A stretch of 14,498 nucleotides of DNA from CAZPRY01 sp964589175 (GCA_964589175.1 CAZPRY010000073.1:1-14498); one strand, 5' to 3'. Numbered from the stretch's first letter, positions 6,320-13,415 are shown. The notes: generated by a model not told the origin, from the sequence alone. Made by a program: numbers and translations.

Positions 6320-6454
6320 AGTCGTTTCTGATTTACGATTCAAGCCAAGAAGCGAACCCGCCTAAGTTAGCCATTTCGCCGGACGGGGCAAAAAGTTTCT
6401 TGGAAATCGCCGGGCTGTGTTCGTATTTTTTCCCAACTTGATGGAGAAGAGAGT

Positions 6455-6925
6455 ATGAAATTCAGATTCGCAATTTCGATGCTTGTCCTTACAGTTATTC
6501 TGCTGATCGCCGCCTGCCGGAAAAAAGTCGAAACGCCGCCTTTGAAAGCGCCAGGGGAAATCGTGTGGCTGACCAATCTCGATACGGCTAAGGTCATTGC
6601 CGGCCGCCTGAATAAACCGCTGATGATCGATTTCATGGCTGAGTGGTGTCCGCCCTGCCAGGAGATGGAGAAGACCACGTTCAACCAGCCGGCCGTCATC
6701 GCGAAGGCCGGTGAATTTGTGACCGTACGTATCGATGTGGATAAGCAGGGCGATGTAGCGAATGCCTATAACTGCAACGCCAACAAGTACGGCGGCGTCG
6801 GGATTCCCAACATGCTATTTATGGATTTTGAAGATTATCGGCTCCGGCATGTCATCGGATACCGTGAGCCGGAAAAATTGCTGAGCGTAATGGACTCAGT
6901 CCTGACGGAGTTTGCCGCGCGATAA
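6455..6925 (+). CDS. Thioredoxin-like lipoprotein
   Basis: The 156-aa product has a hydrophobic N-terminus ending in a lipobox (LIAAC, Cys21), so it is probably a lipid-anchored protein facing the periplasm. A thioredoxin fold follows, with active site W64-C-P-P-C68 inside FMAEWCPPCQEMEKTTF and the cis-proline at IPN (Pro118). The pattern 'KPLMIDFMAEWCPPC..ME..TF' resembles the C-terminal domain of DsbD and thioredoxin_7 proteins, which pass reducing equivalents to periplasmic disulfides, for example in cytochrome c maturation or isomerase reduction. GGAGAAGAG (6443-6451) precedes the ATG. It is transcribed divergently from the peptidase gene, and its stop lies only 13 bp from that of the converging aldehyde dehydrogenase gene. 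An extra pair of cysteine-containing residues (YNCNAN) has no assigned role. Confidence 0.88.
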   Translation: MKFRFAISMLVLTVILLIAACRKKVETPPLKAPGEIVWLTNLDTAKVIAGRLNKPLMIDFMAEWCPPCQEMEKTTFNQPAVIAKAGEFVTVRIDVDKQGDVANAYNCNANKYGGVGIPNMLFMDFEDYRLRHVIGYREPEKLLSVMDSVLTEFAAR

Positions 6926-6938
6926 AACGCGTTTATTT

Positions 6939-8510
6939 CTATTTCTTAAAATAGCGGGGTACGATTTTCAGGACTTTGAAAAATGCCTCGATTCTCTTTT
7001 TCCATTTTTTCGCGTATAAAAGATAAAGCAGCATCATCACCCGATCGTACAATATTGCGCTGTAAGGGTACCACCACAAGTCTTTTTTTACGAATGGCAG
7101 GATATCGTAGACGATGACCTGCGCTTGGGTCATCTCGTTGAATCCGATTTCGCCATGGGTCCGGCCGATTCCCGACTGCTTGAACCCGCCCCAGGGAGTT
7201 TCCGCCAGGCCGTGACTCATCAGATGGTCGTTGACGGTGACCGCACCGGCTTTCAGGCGGCTGGCGATCAGGCGCGCCCGGTGGCGGCTACGCGTCCAGA
7301 TTGACGCGGTAAGTCCCATATAGGAATCATTGGCCAGATGGATAGCCTCAAAATAATCCATTACCGGCATCACTGCCACAACGGGACCGAAGGTCTCGTC
7401 CTTCATCACCAGCATGTTATGATTGACTTCGGTTAAAACAGTGGCGGGTAGGAAATTTCCATTCTCAGCCGGAGGGCACATGGATTGGGCGTAAATAGTT
7501 GCGCCGTTTTTGAGGGCATCGTCGATATGGCGTTTTACGATTGCCGATTGTTCCAGGGTGCTAAGGGCGCCGATGTCCGCGTTCGGATCGATGTAGGGGC
7601 CCACGCGCAGTTTTTCGACTTTTTCTTTCAGTAATTCGAGGAACGGCTCATAGACCTTTTGATGTACATAGATCCGTTCGACGCCACCGCAGGACTGGCC
7701 CGTGTTGGAGAAGCCGGCCCAGAGTGCACCCCCGACGGCGCGGTCCAGATCGGCGTCTTCGCAGACGATCATCGGATCGTTTCCACCCAATTCGAGAACC
7801 ACGGGCGTGAGCGTCTCGGCAGCTTTGCTCATGATATATTTGCCGCTGGCGATGGAACCGGTAAAAAATATTTTATCGACGCCGCTCTCCAGAAGCGCAT
7901 CTCCGGCCATTTTACCGGGCATCGTGATGTGGGCAAAGAGGTCCTGGGGCAGATCGGCGCTCTGAATACATTCATCGAGAATCCGGCCGACCCCGGATGT
8001 TACCGAGGCTGTCTTGAGGATTACGGCGTTTCCGGCCAGGAGGGCTGTAATGACTTCCGAGAACGGGATGACGAAGGGATAATTCCAGGGAGCGATGATC
8101 CCGACAACCCCGAAAGGAACTCGTTCGATCAGGCTGCGCTTGTTGAAGGTCAGAATATTGCCGGACGCCAATTTCCGAGGCTTCAGAAATTTTGCAGCCT
8201 TTTTCATATAATAGCTGATCGCCATCGCCGCCGGAAGGATTTCACCGGCCAGGGCGTCTATCCTGACCTTGCCGTTTTCCTGGCAGATGACTTCAATGAT
8301 GCGGTCGGCATTCTCGACCAGGAAGTCCCGGATGCGGCGGATATGCCGGATGCGGGTATCAATCGAGATGACTTCCCAGGCCGATTGAACCAGTTTGGCC
8401 CGGGCGACTTGTTCTTTCAATTCAGCTGCCGTTGTAATTGGCTTTGATGGTGTTGGTACTTTCGCTTCATTTGTTCGGCGCGTGCTGTTTCTCGTCATAT
8501 TCTCCACCAT
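6939..8510 (-). CDS. NAD(P)-dependent aldehyde dehydrogenase with C-terminal hydrophobic tail
   Basis: The 523-aa product oxidises an aldehyde to the acid using NAD(P). All key residues of the ALDH superfamily are present: Asn143 in APWNYPF, Glu240 in VVLELGGNDP, the nucleophile Cys274 in FSNTGQSCGG, and Glu372/Phe374 in ETFGPVV. After the usual end of the fold (about 475) comes an extension with WWYPYS, a hydrophobic stretch (VMMLLYLLYA) and a strongly basic end (KKWKKR...RYFKK). This recalls the membrane-associating tails of fatty-aldehyde dehydrogenases. The substrate cannot be named from sequence; a medium/long-chain or succinate-semialdehyde-like aldehyde is plausible. An AAAGGAG is 12 nt before the ATG at 8510, and a GGTGGAG lies before an in-frame ATG four codons downstream, so the exact start is open. 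Confidence 0.93.
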   Translation of the reverse strand: MVENMTRNSTRRTNEAKVPTPSKPITTAAELKEQVARAKLVQSAWEVISIDTRIRHIRRIRDFLVENADRIIEVICQENGKVRIDALAGEILPAAMAISYYMKKAAKFLKPRKLASGNILTFNKRSLIERVPFGVVGIIAPWNYPFVIPFSEVITALLAGNAVILKTASVTSGVGRILDECIQSADLPQDLFAHITMPGKMAGDALLESGVDKIFFTGSIASGKYIMSKAAETLTPVVLELGGNDPMIVCEDADLDRAVGGALWAGFSNTGQSCGGVERIYVHQKVYEPFLELLKEKVEKLRVGPYIDPNADIGALSTLEQSAIVKRHIDDALKNGATIYAQSMCPPAENGNFLPATVLTEVNHNMLVMKDETFGPVVAVMPVMDYFEAIHLANDSYMGLTASIWTRSRHRARLIASRLKAGAVTVNDHLMSHGLAETPWGGFKQSGIGRTHGEIGFNEMTQAQVIVYDILPFVKKDLWWYPYSAILYDRVMMLLYLLYAKKWKKRIEAFFKVLKIVPRYFKK

Positions 8511-8905
8511 GAATTATTCGATCTCCTTTCATTCCCCAATAGAACCGGCGGTTGATTTTTTTTCCTGAATCCGAGTGTTTTTTTATGAGCCGGACAAGGA
8601 CAAATGGATTCCTTAAAAATTCAGAAATATTATTTAGCACAAAGTAATACTATGTTCGCGCTCAACCTACCGTATGGCGAAAATCTAGAAAAAAATATGC
8701 ATTCTGTCAATATCTAATTACAGTTTGTCCGATGATGCGGAGAAATTAGATTTTTACATCATGTTTTATTAAATTGTTTTAAATGATAATGGCAGTTAAA
8801 AGTTTTTGCCGTTTTGGCTTTGAGTGCCGCTATCAAAATGGAGCAATGTAATGTGTAACGGACCGATATGCGATTTATCTAACTCGTAAAAATCAGGAGG
8901 ATATT
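8511..8905. promoter_or_regulatory. AT-rich divergent intergenic region (395 bp)
   Basis: This lies between the divergent aldehyde dehydrogenase and desulfoferrodoxin genes and must hold both promoters. It is strongly AT-rich and has no ORF of note. A hairpin structure at 8712-8755 is listed separately. TGATAAT (8784-8790) could be a -10 element for the + operon, but I found no matching -35, and I cannot assign a PerR, Fur or other known operator. The first gene of the + operon has an excellent AGGAGG ribosome binding site (about 8896-8901). Confidence 0.45.
8712..8755 (+). other. Two-tier hairpin followed by T-run upstream of desulfoferrodoxin
   Basis: ATCTAATT (8712-8719) pairs perfectly with AATTAGAT (8744-8751), and inside it TCCG/CGGA (8728-8731 and 8738-8741) form a second stem around ATGATG. 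TTTT follows at once (8752-8755). The shape is that of a weak intrinsic terminator or attenuator on the + strand. Nothing obvious is transcribed into it from the left, so a short regulatory RNA or leader is possible. Confidence 0.35.
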
Positions 8906-9280
8906 ATGGTTGAAAAAAAGCAAGTGTACAAATGTGAAGTTTGTGGCAACATTGTCGAAGTACTGCACGTTGGGGGCGGGCAGCTGGTCTGCTGTGGTCA
9001 GCCGATGAAATTAATGGAAGAAAAAACCGCGGATTCCACAACCGAAAAGCATGTGCCGGTGATTCAGAAGATCGCGGGCGGCTATAAAGTTATCGTCGGC
9101 AGCACGCTGCATCCGATGGTGGAAAGCCATTATATCGAGTGGATCGAATTAATTGCCGACGGGAAAAGTTATCGCCAGTTCCTTAAACCCGGCGACGCAC
9201 CCGAAGCGGTTTTCCTGGTGCTTGCGAAAGGCGTGCAAGCGCGCGAATATTGTAACGTACACGGATTATGGAAAGGTTGA
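8906..9280 (+). CDS. dfx: Desulfoferrodoxin (2Fe superoxide reductase)
   Basis: The 124-aa product reduces superoxide to hydrogen peroxide in the cytoplasm without releasing oxygen, using electrons usually supplied by rubredoxin. The N-terminal desulforedoxin domain has the FeS4 site Cys10, Cys13, Cys29 and Cys30. The C-terminal catalytic domain has the square-pyramidal iron ligands His49, His69, His75, Cys116 and His119 (CNVHGLW), plus the conserved Glu47-Lys48 pair near the active iron. All positions agree with characterised class I enzymes, and length is normal. A strong AGGAGG precedes the ATG. The next gene (ferritin) starts within a few bases of the stop, so the two are co-transcribed. 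Peroxide made here would be handled by the downstream di-iron proteins, which fits an anaerobic lifestyle. Confidence 0.97.
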   Translation: MVEKKQVYKCEVCGNIVEVLHVGGGQLVCCGQPMKLMEEKTADSTTEKHVPVIQKIAGGYKVIVGSTLHPMVESHYIEWIELIADGKSYRQFLKPGDAPEAVFLVLAKGVQAREYCNVHGLWKG

Positions 9281-9282
9281 TT

Positions 9283-9798
9283 ATGATGTTAAGTGACAAA
9301 TTGTACAAAAAGATGAACGAACAGGTAAAGCACGAGCTGGAATCCGCCTACCTGTATTATGCAATGGTGGCGTATTTTGCTGCCGAAAACCTGGATGGGA
9401 TGGCCCAGTGGATGACCGTCCAGACCCAGGAAGAGATGTTCCATGCCAGCAAGTTTTTTACCTATATCAACGGTCGCGGCGGCAAAGTCGTATTACAGCC
9501 GCTGGCGCTGGCCAAGACGACCTGGGCTTCACCGCTGGCAGCTTTTCAGGATGCTTTGGAGCATGAAAAGTTCATCACGGCCAAGATCAATGACCTGATG
9601 AAACTGGCTATAGAAGAGAACGATTATGCCGCCAAGGTGCTGCTGGATTGGTACGTCAACGAGCAGGTTGAAGAAGAGGATTCCGTGACCAGAGTACTCA
9701 ACCTCCTGCAACGAGTCGGAGATTCCGGGCACGCATTGATCCTGGTTGACCGTGAACTGGGCCAACGAGTATTCACTCCGCCAGCCAAAGGAGAGTAA
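9283..9798 (+). CDS. ftnA: Ferritin (bacterial non-haem, FtnA-like)
   Basis: The longer frame from 9268 overlaps the previous gene; I prefer the ATG at 9283 because AAAGG (9272-9276) lies just upstream, giving 171 aa. The protein is a four-helix-bundle ferritin that oxidises Fe(II) and stores iron in a 24-subunit cage. Ferroxidase residues are visible: Glu in KHELESAYLYY with the conserved Tyr, E and H in QTQEEMFHASKF, Glu in LEHEKF, and the Q/E pair in VNEQVEEED. The EQ..EE helix-D signature matches bacterial Ftn rather than bacterioferritin (no haem Met). It sits between superoxide reductase and a rubrerythrin-like gene, so it probably limits Fenton chemistry by sequestering iron. Confidence 0.94.
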   Translation: MMLSDKLYKKMNEQVKHELESAYLYYAMVAYFAAENLDGMAQWMTVQTQEEMFHASKFFTYINGRGGKVVLQPLALAKTTWASPLAAFQDALEHEKFITAKINDLMKLAIEENDYAAKVLLDWYVNEQVEEEDSVTRVLNLLQRVGDSGHALILVDRELGQRVFTPPAKGE

Positions 9799-9803
9799 GC
9801 CGA

Positions 9804-10304
9804 ATGAGTATGCGCTTTAATATTGAAGAGATCTTCGAAATTGCCGAGCAGATCGAGCGGAACGGCGCCAAATTCTATCGCAAAGCTGCGGCGAACACTG
9901 AGATTCCCGAAAACCGGGAAATGCTGGAAGGACTGGCCCTGATGGAAGACCGGCACGAGAAAGTCTTCGGGACGTTACGCCGTAAAATCGTCGACAGCGA
10001 TCCGGCTTTGTCGGTTTTTGATCCCGACAGCCAGGCGGCCTTGTACCTGCAGTCGTTTGCTGACGGTTATGTCTTCGATATCCGCTCCGATCCATCGGAG
10101 AAACTGATCGGTGGAGAGACACTCAGACAGATTCTGAAAACCGCCATCGGTCTGGAGAAGGATTCGATTGTTTTCTACTACGGGATGCAGGAGATGGTCC
10201 CGGAGCATCTGGGCCAGGACAAAATCGGTGTCATTATCCAGGAAGAGATGCGCCATATTGCTGACCTGAGCGAAGCCTTAAAAGCGATCGATGCGAAGGC
10301 GTGA
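9804..10304 (+). CDS. Rubrerythrin-like di-iron protein without rubredoxin domain
   Basis: The 166-aa product belongs to the ferritin-like/rubrerythrin family. Two pairs of iron-binding motifs are present: Glu in AEQIERNGAKFY, then E-D-R-H-E (EDRHEKVF) in the first half, and Glu in GLEKDSIVFYY, then EEMRHI in the second. There is no C-terminal rubredoxin (CxxC) domain, so this is the short 'sulerythrin/erythrin-like' form, and an external electron donor would be needed for peroxide reduction. It starts 5 bp after the ferritin stop, with AAAGGAG (9787-9793) as ribosome binding site, and completes a dfx-ferritin-rubrerythrin operon. The stop codon lies within a strong hairpin. Peroxidase activity is inferred from family. 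Confidence 0.88.
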   Translation: MSMRFNIEEIFEIAEQIERNGAKFYRKAAANTEIPENREMLEGLALMEDRHEKVFGTLRRKIVDSDPALSVFDPDSQAALYLQSFADGYVFDIRSDPSEKLIGGETLRQILKTAIGLEKDSIVFYYGMQEMVPEHLGQDKIGVIIQEEMRHIADLSEALKAIDAKA

Positions 10305-10326
10305 TCTCAAAAGGGATTACGCCTTC
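10295..10326 (+). terminator. 14-bp hairpin closing the dfx operon
   Basis: Bases 10295-10308 pair with 10313-10326 around an AAAA loop (eight perfect GC-rich pairs, GAAGGCGT/ACGCCTTC, plus six more including two G-T wobbles). The stem overlaps the TGA stop of the rubrerythrin-like gene. There is no U-tract after it, so it may act as a terminator with Rho or as a 3' mRNA stabiliser. Confidence 0.6.
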
Positions 10327-10342
10327 CTTACGAGTATTGAGT

Positions 10343-10370
10343 TTAGTTTCAATTACACGATTTTTATAAA
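10343..10370 (+). promoter_or_regulatory. Candidate sigma-70-type promoter of the suf operon
   Basis: TTAGTT (10343-10348) and TATAAA (10365-10370) are separated by 16 bp in an AT-rich stretch between the dfx operon hairpin and sufC. Transcription would begin near 10377, at the left edge of the palindrome described next. The -35 is a weak match to TTGACA. Confidence 0.4.
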
Positions 10371-10376
10371 GTTAGA

Positions 10377-10399
10377 CGGTGATCCGATCGGGATCACCG
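10377..10399 (+). promoter_or_regulatory. 23-bp palindrome, candidate operator upstream of sufC
   Basis: Arms CGGTGATCC (10377-10385) and GGATCACCG (10391-10399) are perfect inverted repeats around GATCG. The palindrome begins at the predicted transcription start and lies 23 bp before the sufC start. No U-run follows, so a terminator is unlikely. It could be the binding site of a dimeric repressor or form a 5' mRNA hairpin. It does not match the IscR type 1 or type 2 consensus that I know. Confidence 0.5.
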
Positions 10400-10421
10400 C
10401 CTTACTAAAGGAATCCGGATC

Positions 10422-11189
10422 ATGATGCATATAAAAGATTTATCGGTCTCAGTCGGAAACCGACGCATACTCAACGGGATCAATCTCAGAATCAGAGAAG
10501 GTGAAACGGTTGTGCTCTTTGGTCCAAATGGATCGGGTAAAACAACCCTGTTGATGACCCTGATGGGCTTCAGCCGTTATAAAGTGGAGAGCGGGCAGAT
10601 TATTTTCAAAGGCCAGGATATCACCCATATGGCAGTTTCCGACCGGGTGAAACTGGGTCTGGGGATGATGTTTCAGCGCCCGCCGACGGTCGATGGCGTC
10701 ACGGTGCGAGATGTTGTGAATTTATGCAACCGGACGGATTTGAATGTCCAGGAGCTGGCGAGCCGGGTCAACGCCGGGGAATTCCTCGATCGGTCGATCA
10801 ACGCCGGCTTTTCGGGCGGAGAAATCAAACGGTCCGAATTGCTGCAACTAACTGCCCAGCAGCCCGACCTTTTATTGCTGGATGAGCCCGAGTCCGGTGT
10901 CGATATCGAAAATATCAACCTCATCGGGCGAACGATCGGCAACCTTTTGGAAGAACGGATCGTGCACGCCGATACGGATATTTCCCTGAAGGAACTCCAC
11001 CGCCGCCGGCATCGTTCCGGGTTGGTCATCACCCATACCGGGTACATCCTGGATTATATCAGCGCCGATCGCGGCGTCGTATTTATGAACGGTCATATTG
11101 TCTGCCGCGGGAACCCGACCGACATCTTGAAAACCATCCGAAATTCGGGCTTTGAGGAGTGCAAACGATGCGAAACGATAGAATCGTGA
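10422..11189 (+). CDS. sufC: SufC-type ABC ATPase for Fe-S cluster assembly
   Basis: The 255-aa cytosolic ATPase powers the SufB scaffold. It has Walker A GPNGSGKT (34-41), Q-loop Gln85 in FQRP, signature FSGGEIKR (130-137), Walker B LLLLDEP with catalytic Glu155, and H-loop His205 in VITHTG. The signature with GGEIKRSELLQL is characteristic of SufC. Two ATG codons (10422, 10425) are both possible; AAAGGA lies upstream. The C-terminus is unusual in carrying a CxxC pair (Cys247 and Cys250 in EECKRCE). It overlaps the start of the next gene by about 20 bp, so the two products are translationally coupled. No sufS, sufU or sufE is in the operon, which suggests a minimal two-gene system. Confidence 0.93.
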   Translation: MMHIKDLSVSVGNRRILNGINLRIREGETVVLFGPNGSGKTTLLMTLMGFSRYKVESGQIIFKGQDITHMAVSDRVKLGLGMMFQRPPTVDGVTVRDVVNLCNRTDLNVQELASRVNAGEFLDRSINAGFSGGEIKRSELLQLTAQQPDLLLLDEPESGVDIENINLIGRTIGNLLEERIVHADTDISLKELHRRRHRSGLVITHTGYILDYISADRGVVFMNGHIVCRGNPTDILKTIRNSGFEECKRCETIES

Positions 11190-12367
11190 CGGCCGATTCG
11201 GTGGCCGAAATTTCCCTGGACGAACTGATCCGGGAGGAAGATAACGAACATCCCTATGAATCCGATCTCAGCCAGCTGAGCGCCGAGGAGAAGGAGCGCA
11301 TGGTTCATTCCGGAGTCGATCCGGATTCCGACGAACGGACGGGGACTTTCATCATGAAAGACCAGACCGTGACGCACTGCAACATCGGTCAACCCGGCGT
11401 GGAGCTGCTCAGCACGCAGCAAGCGCTCGAGAAATACGATGGACTGAAGGAATACTGGTGGAAACAGTTGAAGCCTGATGCGGATCGCTATACCCGGCAT
11501 GTGAAAGATCACGACGCCCGCGGTTATTTCATCCGTATAGCGCCGGGTGTAAAGTCGGTTTTCCCGGTGCAGTCCTGCCTGTTCCTGGATCACCCGGGGG
11601 TAGTCCAAAGCGTGCATAATATCGTGATTGCCGAGGAGAATTCGGAGATCGAGATTATCACCGGATGCACGGCTCACGGCGAGATGGCCCGCGGCGGCGC
11701 TCATCTGGGTGTTTCCGAAATCTACGTTAAGAAGGGTGCGAAAGTCACCTACTCGATGATCCACAACTGGAGCGAAAATATCCAGGTGCGGCCGCGGACC
11801 GGGATCATCGTTGAAGAGGGCGGCACTTTCATCTCGAACTATATCTGTCTAAAGCCGGTTAAGGACATTCAGATGAATCCGATCGCCCGGCTGGTAGGCA
11901 AGGGCGCCACGGCGCTGTTCAATAGCATCATCGTTGCGCGGCCCGGCAGCAACCTCGACATCGGTTCGCGGGTCTACCTGGAAGCCGAGGATACCCGCAC
12001 CGAGATTCTTTCGCGCGCCCTGACCACCGGCGGCAATATCATTGCCCGCGGCTTGATCGTGGGCGAAACCAACGGCACCAAAGGGCATCTCGAATGCCAG
12101 GGATTGGTGCTGGACGATCGCGGCCGGATTTATACGATACCCGAACTGGACGGCAGGGCCAGCGGCGTGGAATTGTCGCATGAAGCGGCCGTCGGCAAGA
12201 TTGATCAGGAGGAGATCGAGTACCTCATGGCGCGCGGTCTGGATGAGCAGAAAGCCATCGGTGTGATCGTGCACGGTTTTCTGAACGCCGAGATGGAAGG
12301 TCTCCCGCGGGTGCTCAAGAAAGAAATCGACGAAGCCGTGGACATCATCCGCGAGGATGCGTTTTAA
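11168..12367 (+). CDS. sufB: SufB/SufD-family Fe-S cluster scaffold
   Basis: The product is the partner of SufC; together they assemble [Fe-S] clusters in the cytosol. I prefer the ATG at 11168 (399 aa) with GAGGAG at 11154-11159; an in-frame GTG at 11159 gives three more residues. The right-handed beta-helix core of the SufBD family runs from about residue 115 to 345. Equivalents of the E. coli SufB cluster-assembly residues are seen: Cys310 in LECQGL (like Cys405) and His338-Glu339 in LSHEAAVGKI (like His433-Glu434). The C-terminal helical part (DQEEIEYLMARGLDEQKAIGVIVHGFL) is typical. It is shorter than canonical SufB (about 490 aa), in line with archaeal-type single SufB proteins that work without SufD. 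A strong terminator follows. Confidence 0.92.
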   Translation: MRNDRIVTADSVAEISLDELIREEDNEHPYESDLSQLSAEEKERMVHSGVDPDSDERTGTFIMKDQTVTHCNIGQPGVELLSTQQALEKYDGLKEYWWKQLKPDADRYTRHVKDHDARGYFIRIAPGVKSVFPVQSCLFLDHPGVVQSVHNIVIAEENSEIEIITGCTAHGEMARGGAHLGVSEIYVKKGAKVTYSMIHNWSENIQVRPRTGIIVEEGGTFISNYICLKPVKDIQMNPIARLVGKGATALFNSIIVARPGSNLDIGSRVYLEAEDTRTEILSRALTTGGNIIARGLIVGETNGTKGHLECQGLVLDDRGRIYTIPELDGRASGVELSHEAAVGKIDQEEIEYLMARGLDEQKAIGVIVHGFLNAEMEGLPRVLKKEIDEAVDIIREDAF

Positions 12368-12393
12368 GTCAAATAATCGGTCTGAAATAAAAA

Positions 12394-12430
12394 AAAGAAA
12401 ATGCCGGCGCCTGGCGCCGGCATTTTCTTT
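12394..12430. terminator. Bidirectional intrinsic terminator, 17-bp perfect stem
   Basis: Bases 12394-12410 are perfectly complementary to 12414-12430 around a 3-nt loop. The stem is a GC-rich core (GCCGGCGC) flanked by A-rich and T-rich arms, giving a U-tract in both directions. It lies between the converging sufB and alkyltransferase-like genes and should serve both. Confidence 0.93.
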
Positions 12431-12462
12431 CATATTGCTACTGTCATTTTGATAAGTTGGAA

Positions 12463-12783
12463 TTAACGATGTTCCGGTTTCCATTGATAGCGGGAGAGCG
12501 CATATTTACCGTTGCTGTCCGGGATTACGCCTTCCGATTCGAGAAGCATGCGCTGGACATCCCCGAAAAATGGGTCGGGTAGAATGCTGATTTCACCTTT
12601 GGCATTGATGACCCGATGCCAGGGAACCGGGCTTTCATCGGGCAGTGCGTGTAAGGCGTAGCCGATCCGGCGGGCTTGTCCGGGCAAACCAGCCAGTAGT
12701 GCAACCTGACCGTAAGTCGCCACCCGCCCCTCCGGGATGCGTTTAACGACGTCATAAATTCGCTGATAATCGACCGATGTCAA
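12463..12783 (-). CDS. Alkyltransferase-like (ATL) DNA repair protein
   Basis: The 106-aa product matches the DNA-binding domain of O6-alkylguanine-DNA alkyltransferases (VVKRIPEGRVATYGQVA... helix-turn-helix, ARRIGYAL arginine finger). In the active-site motif the reactive Cys is replaced by Trp: PWHRVI instead of PCHRVI. Proteins with this change (Atl1, eAtl, TTHA1564) cannot remove alkyl groups but bind and flip O6-alkylguanine and direct nucleotide excision repair to it. The start is TTG at 12783 with GAGGAAG just upstream. It lies 32 bp downstream of the DUF4180 gene on the same strand, so they are probably co-transcribed, and it converges with sufB on a shared terminator. Confidence 0.93.
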   Translation of the reverse strand: MTSVDYQRIYDVVKRIPEGRVATYGQVALLAGLPGQARRIGYALHALPDESPVPWHRVINAKGEISILPDPFFGDVQRMLLESEGVIPDSNGKYALSRYQWKPEHR

Positions 12784-12815
12784 TTCACTTCCTCAATGTT
12801 TCGGTACAACTGCAC

Positions 12816-13175
12816 TCAATCTATCAGCCATCGTTCAGCGCAAGTAATATCCTTGAAAAACCGGATCTGATTTCCCCGGTTGGTCTCGTACATCAATTCC
12901 GAAAAGCGAGTGCTATGGATATTTTCAAATGAAATCACAATCGCGGTTCTCACCCTGTAATTGGACAGCTTTTGAAAAACAGCGCCCAACAAGCCGGTCC
13001 TTAGCCGGAAGAATTCGTCGGATAGCTGCTGCTCCAGCAACATAATCCGGTTGCTACCAATTTCACCGCAATAGCCGAGAATGTCGAGAATATCCTGCTC
13101 GTTTGCGATTTTTTGACTGCCGGCGGATCGGACGTAACTTTCCATTCCGGCCTTGCGGATTATCTCGGCTTGCAT
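12816..13175 (-). CDS. DUF4180 family protein
   Basis: The 119-aa product shows the pattern of the DUF4180 family: IANEQDILDILGYCGEIGSNRIMLLEQQLSDEFF, FRLRTGLLGAVFQKLSNYRVRTAIVI and RFSELMYETNRGNQIRFF. It is predicted to have an alternating alpha/beta fold with no signal peptide or membrane helix. The molecular function of the family is not known to me; members often sit beside MarR or other small regulators. TAGGAG precedes the ATG at 13175 (spacing about 6 nt). It is upstream of, and probably co-transcribed with, the ATL gene, so a link to DNA damage or stress is possible but only by association. Confidence 0.82.
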   Translation of the reverse strand: MQAEIIRKAGMESYVRSAGSQKIANEQDILDILGYCGEIGSNRIMLLEQQLSDEFFRLRTGLLGAVFQKLSNYRVRTAIVISFENIHSTRFSELMYETNRGNQIRFFKDITCAERWLID

Positions 13176-13288
13176 ATATACTCCTAACGGCTCCTGGGAT
13201 TGGAGCTGCGTTCGATATGAAAAATGCTCAAACGATCCGATAGCATAAGCATAAATTAAGCGGCTTCGACGGTATTGGAAACGAAAAA

Positions 13289-13325
13289 AGCCCGGTCGGT
13301 CCTGAGGGAGATGAACCGCCGGGCT
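13289..13325 (-). terminator. Intrinsic terminator of the pal-ybgF transcript
   Basis: AGCCCGG (13289-13295) pairs with CCGGGCT (13319-13325), and CGGT (13297-13300) with ACCG (13315-13318), with one bulged T. Read on the - strand, the stem is followed by TTTTTT (complement of 13283-13288), the usual U-tract. It lies about 90 bp downstream of the ybgF-like stop. The remaining 13176-13288 segment is AT-rich and probably contains the DUF4180/ATL promoter, which I could not pinpoint; a small GCTCC/GGAGC hairpin lies near 13190-13207. Confidence 0.75.
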
Positions 13326-13415
13326 AGAAACATTCAGATATTATTCACTTCGTCTGGAACATTCAACTGTTCGAAAATTGACGCTACGGATAATTTTCAA
13401 AAAACGCAGAGCCGG

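Noticed and set aside
6921..6940. AAACGCGTTT palindrome as a terminator between the thioredoxin-like and ALDH genes
   Set aside because: The stem is too short with no real loop or convincing U-tract; it is only 10 bp of self-complementary sequence.
7659..8447. 262-aa open frame on the + strand
   Set aside because: It is antisense to the aldehyde dehydrogenase gene with all catalytic motifs; no recognisable domain or ribosome binding site.
8766..8790. AT-rich pseudo-palindrome TTAAATTGTTTTAAA as a PerR/Fur box upstream of dfx
   Set aside because: Only four of seven symmetric positions match, which is expected by chance in such AT-rich DNA.
11093..12484. Long - strand frames opposite sufB (11093-11764 and 11849-12484)
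   Set aside because: They are shadows of the conserved sufB frame, and the second runs through the bidirectional terminator.
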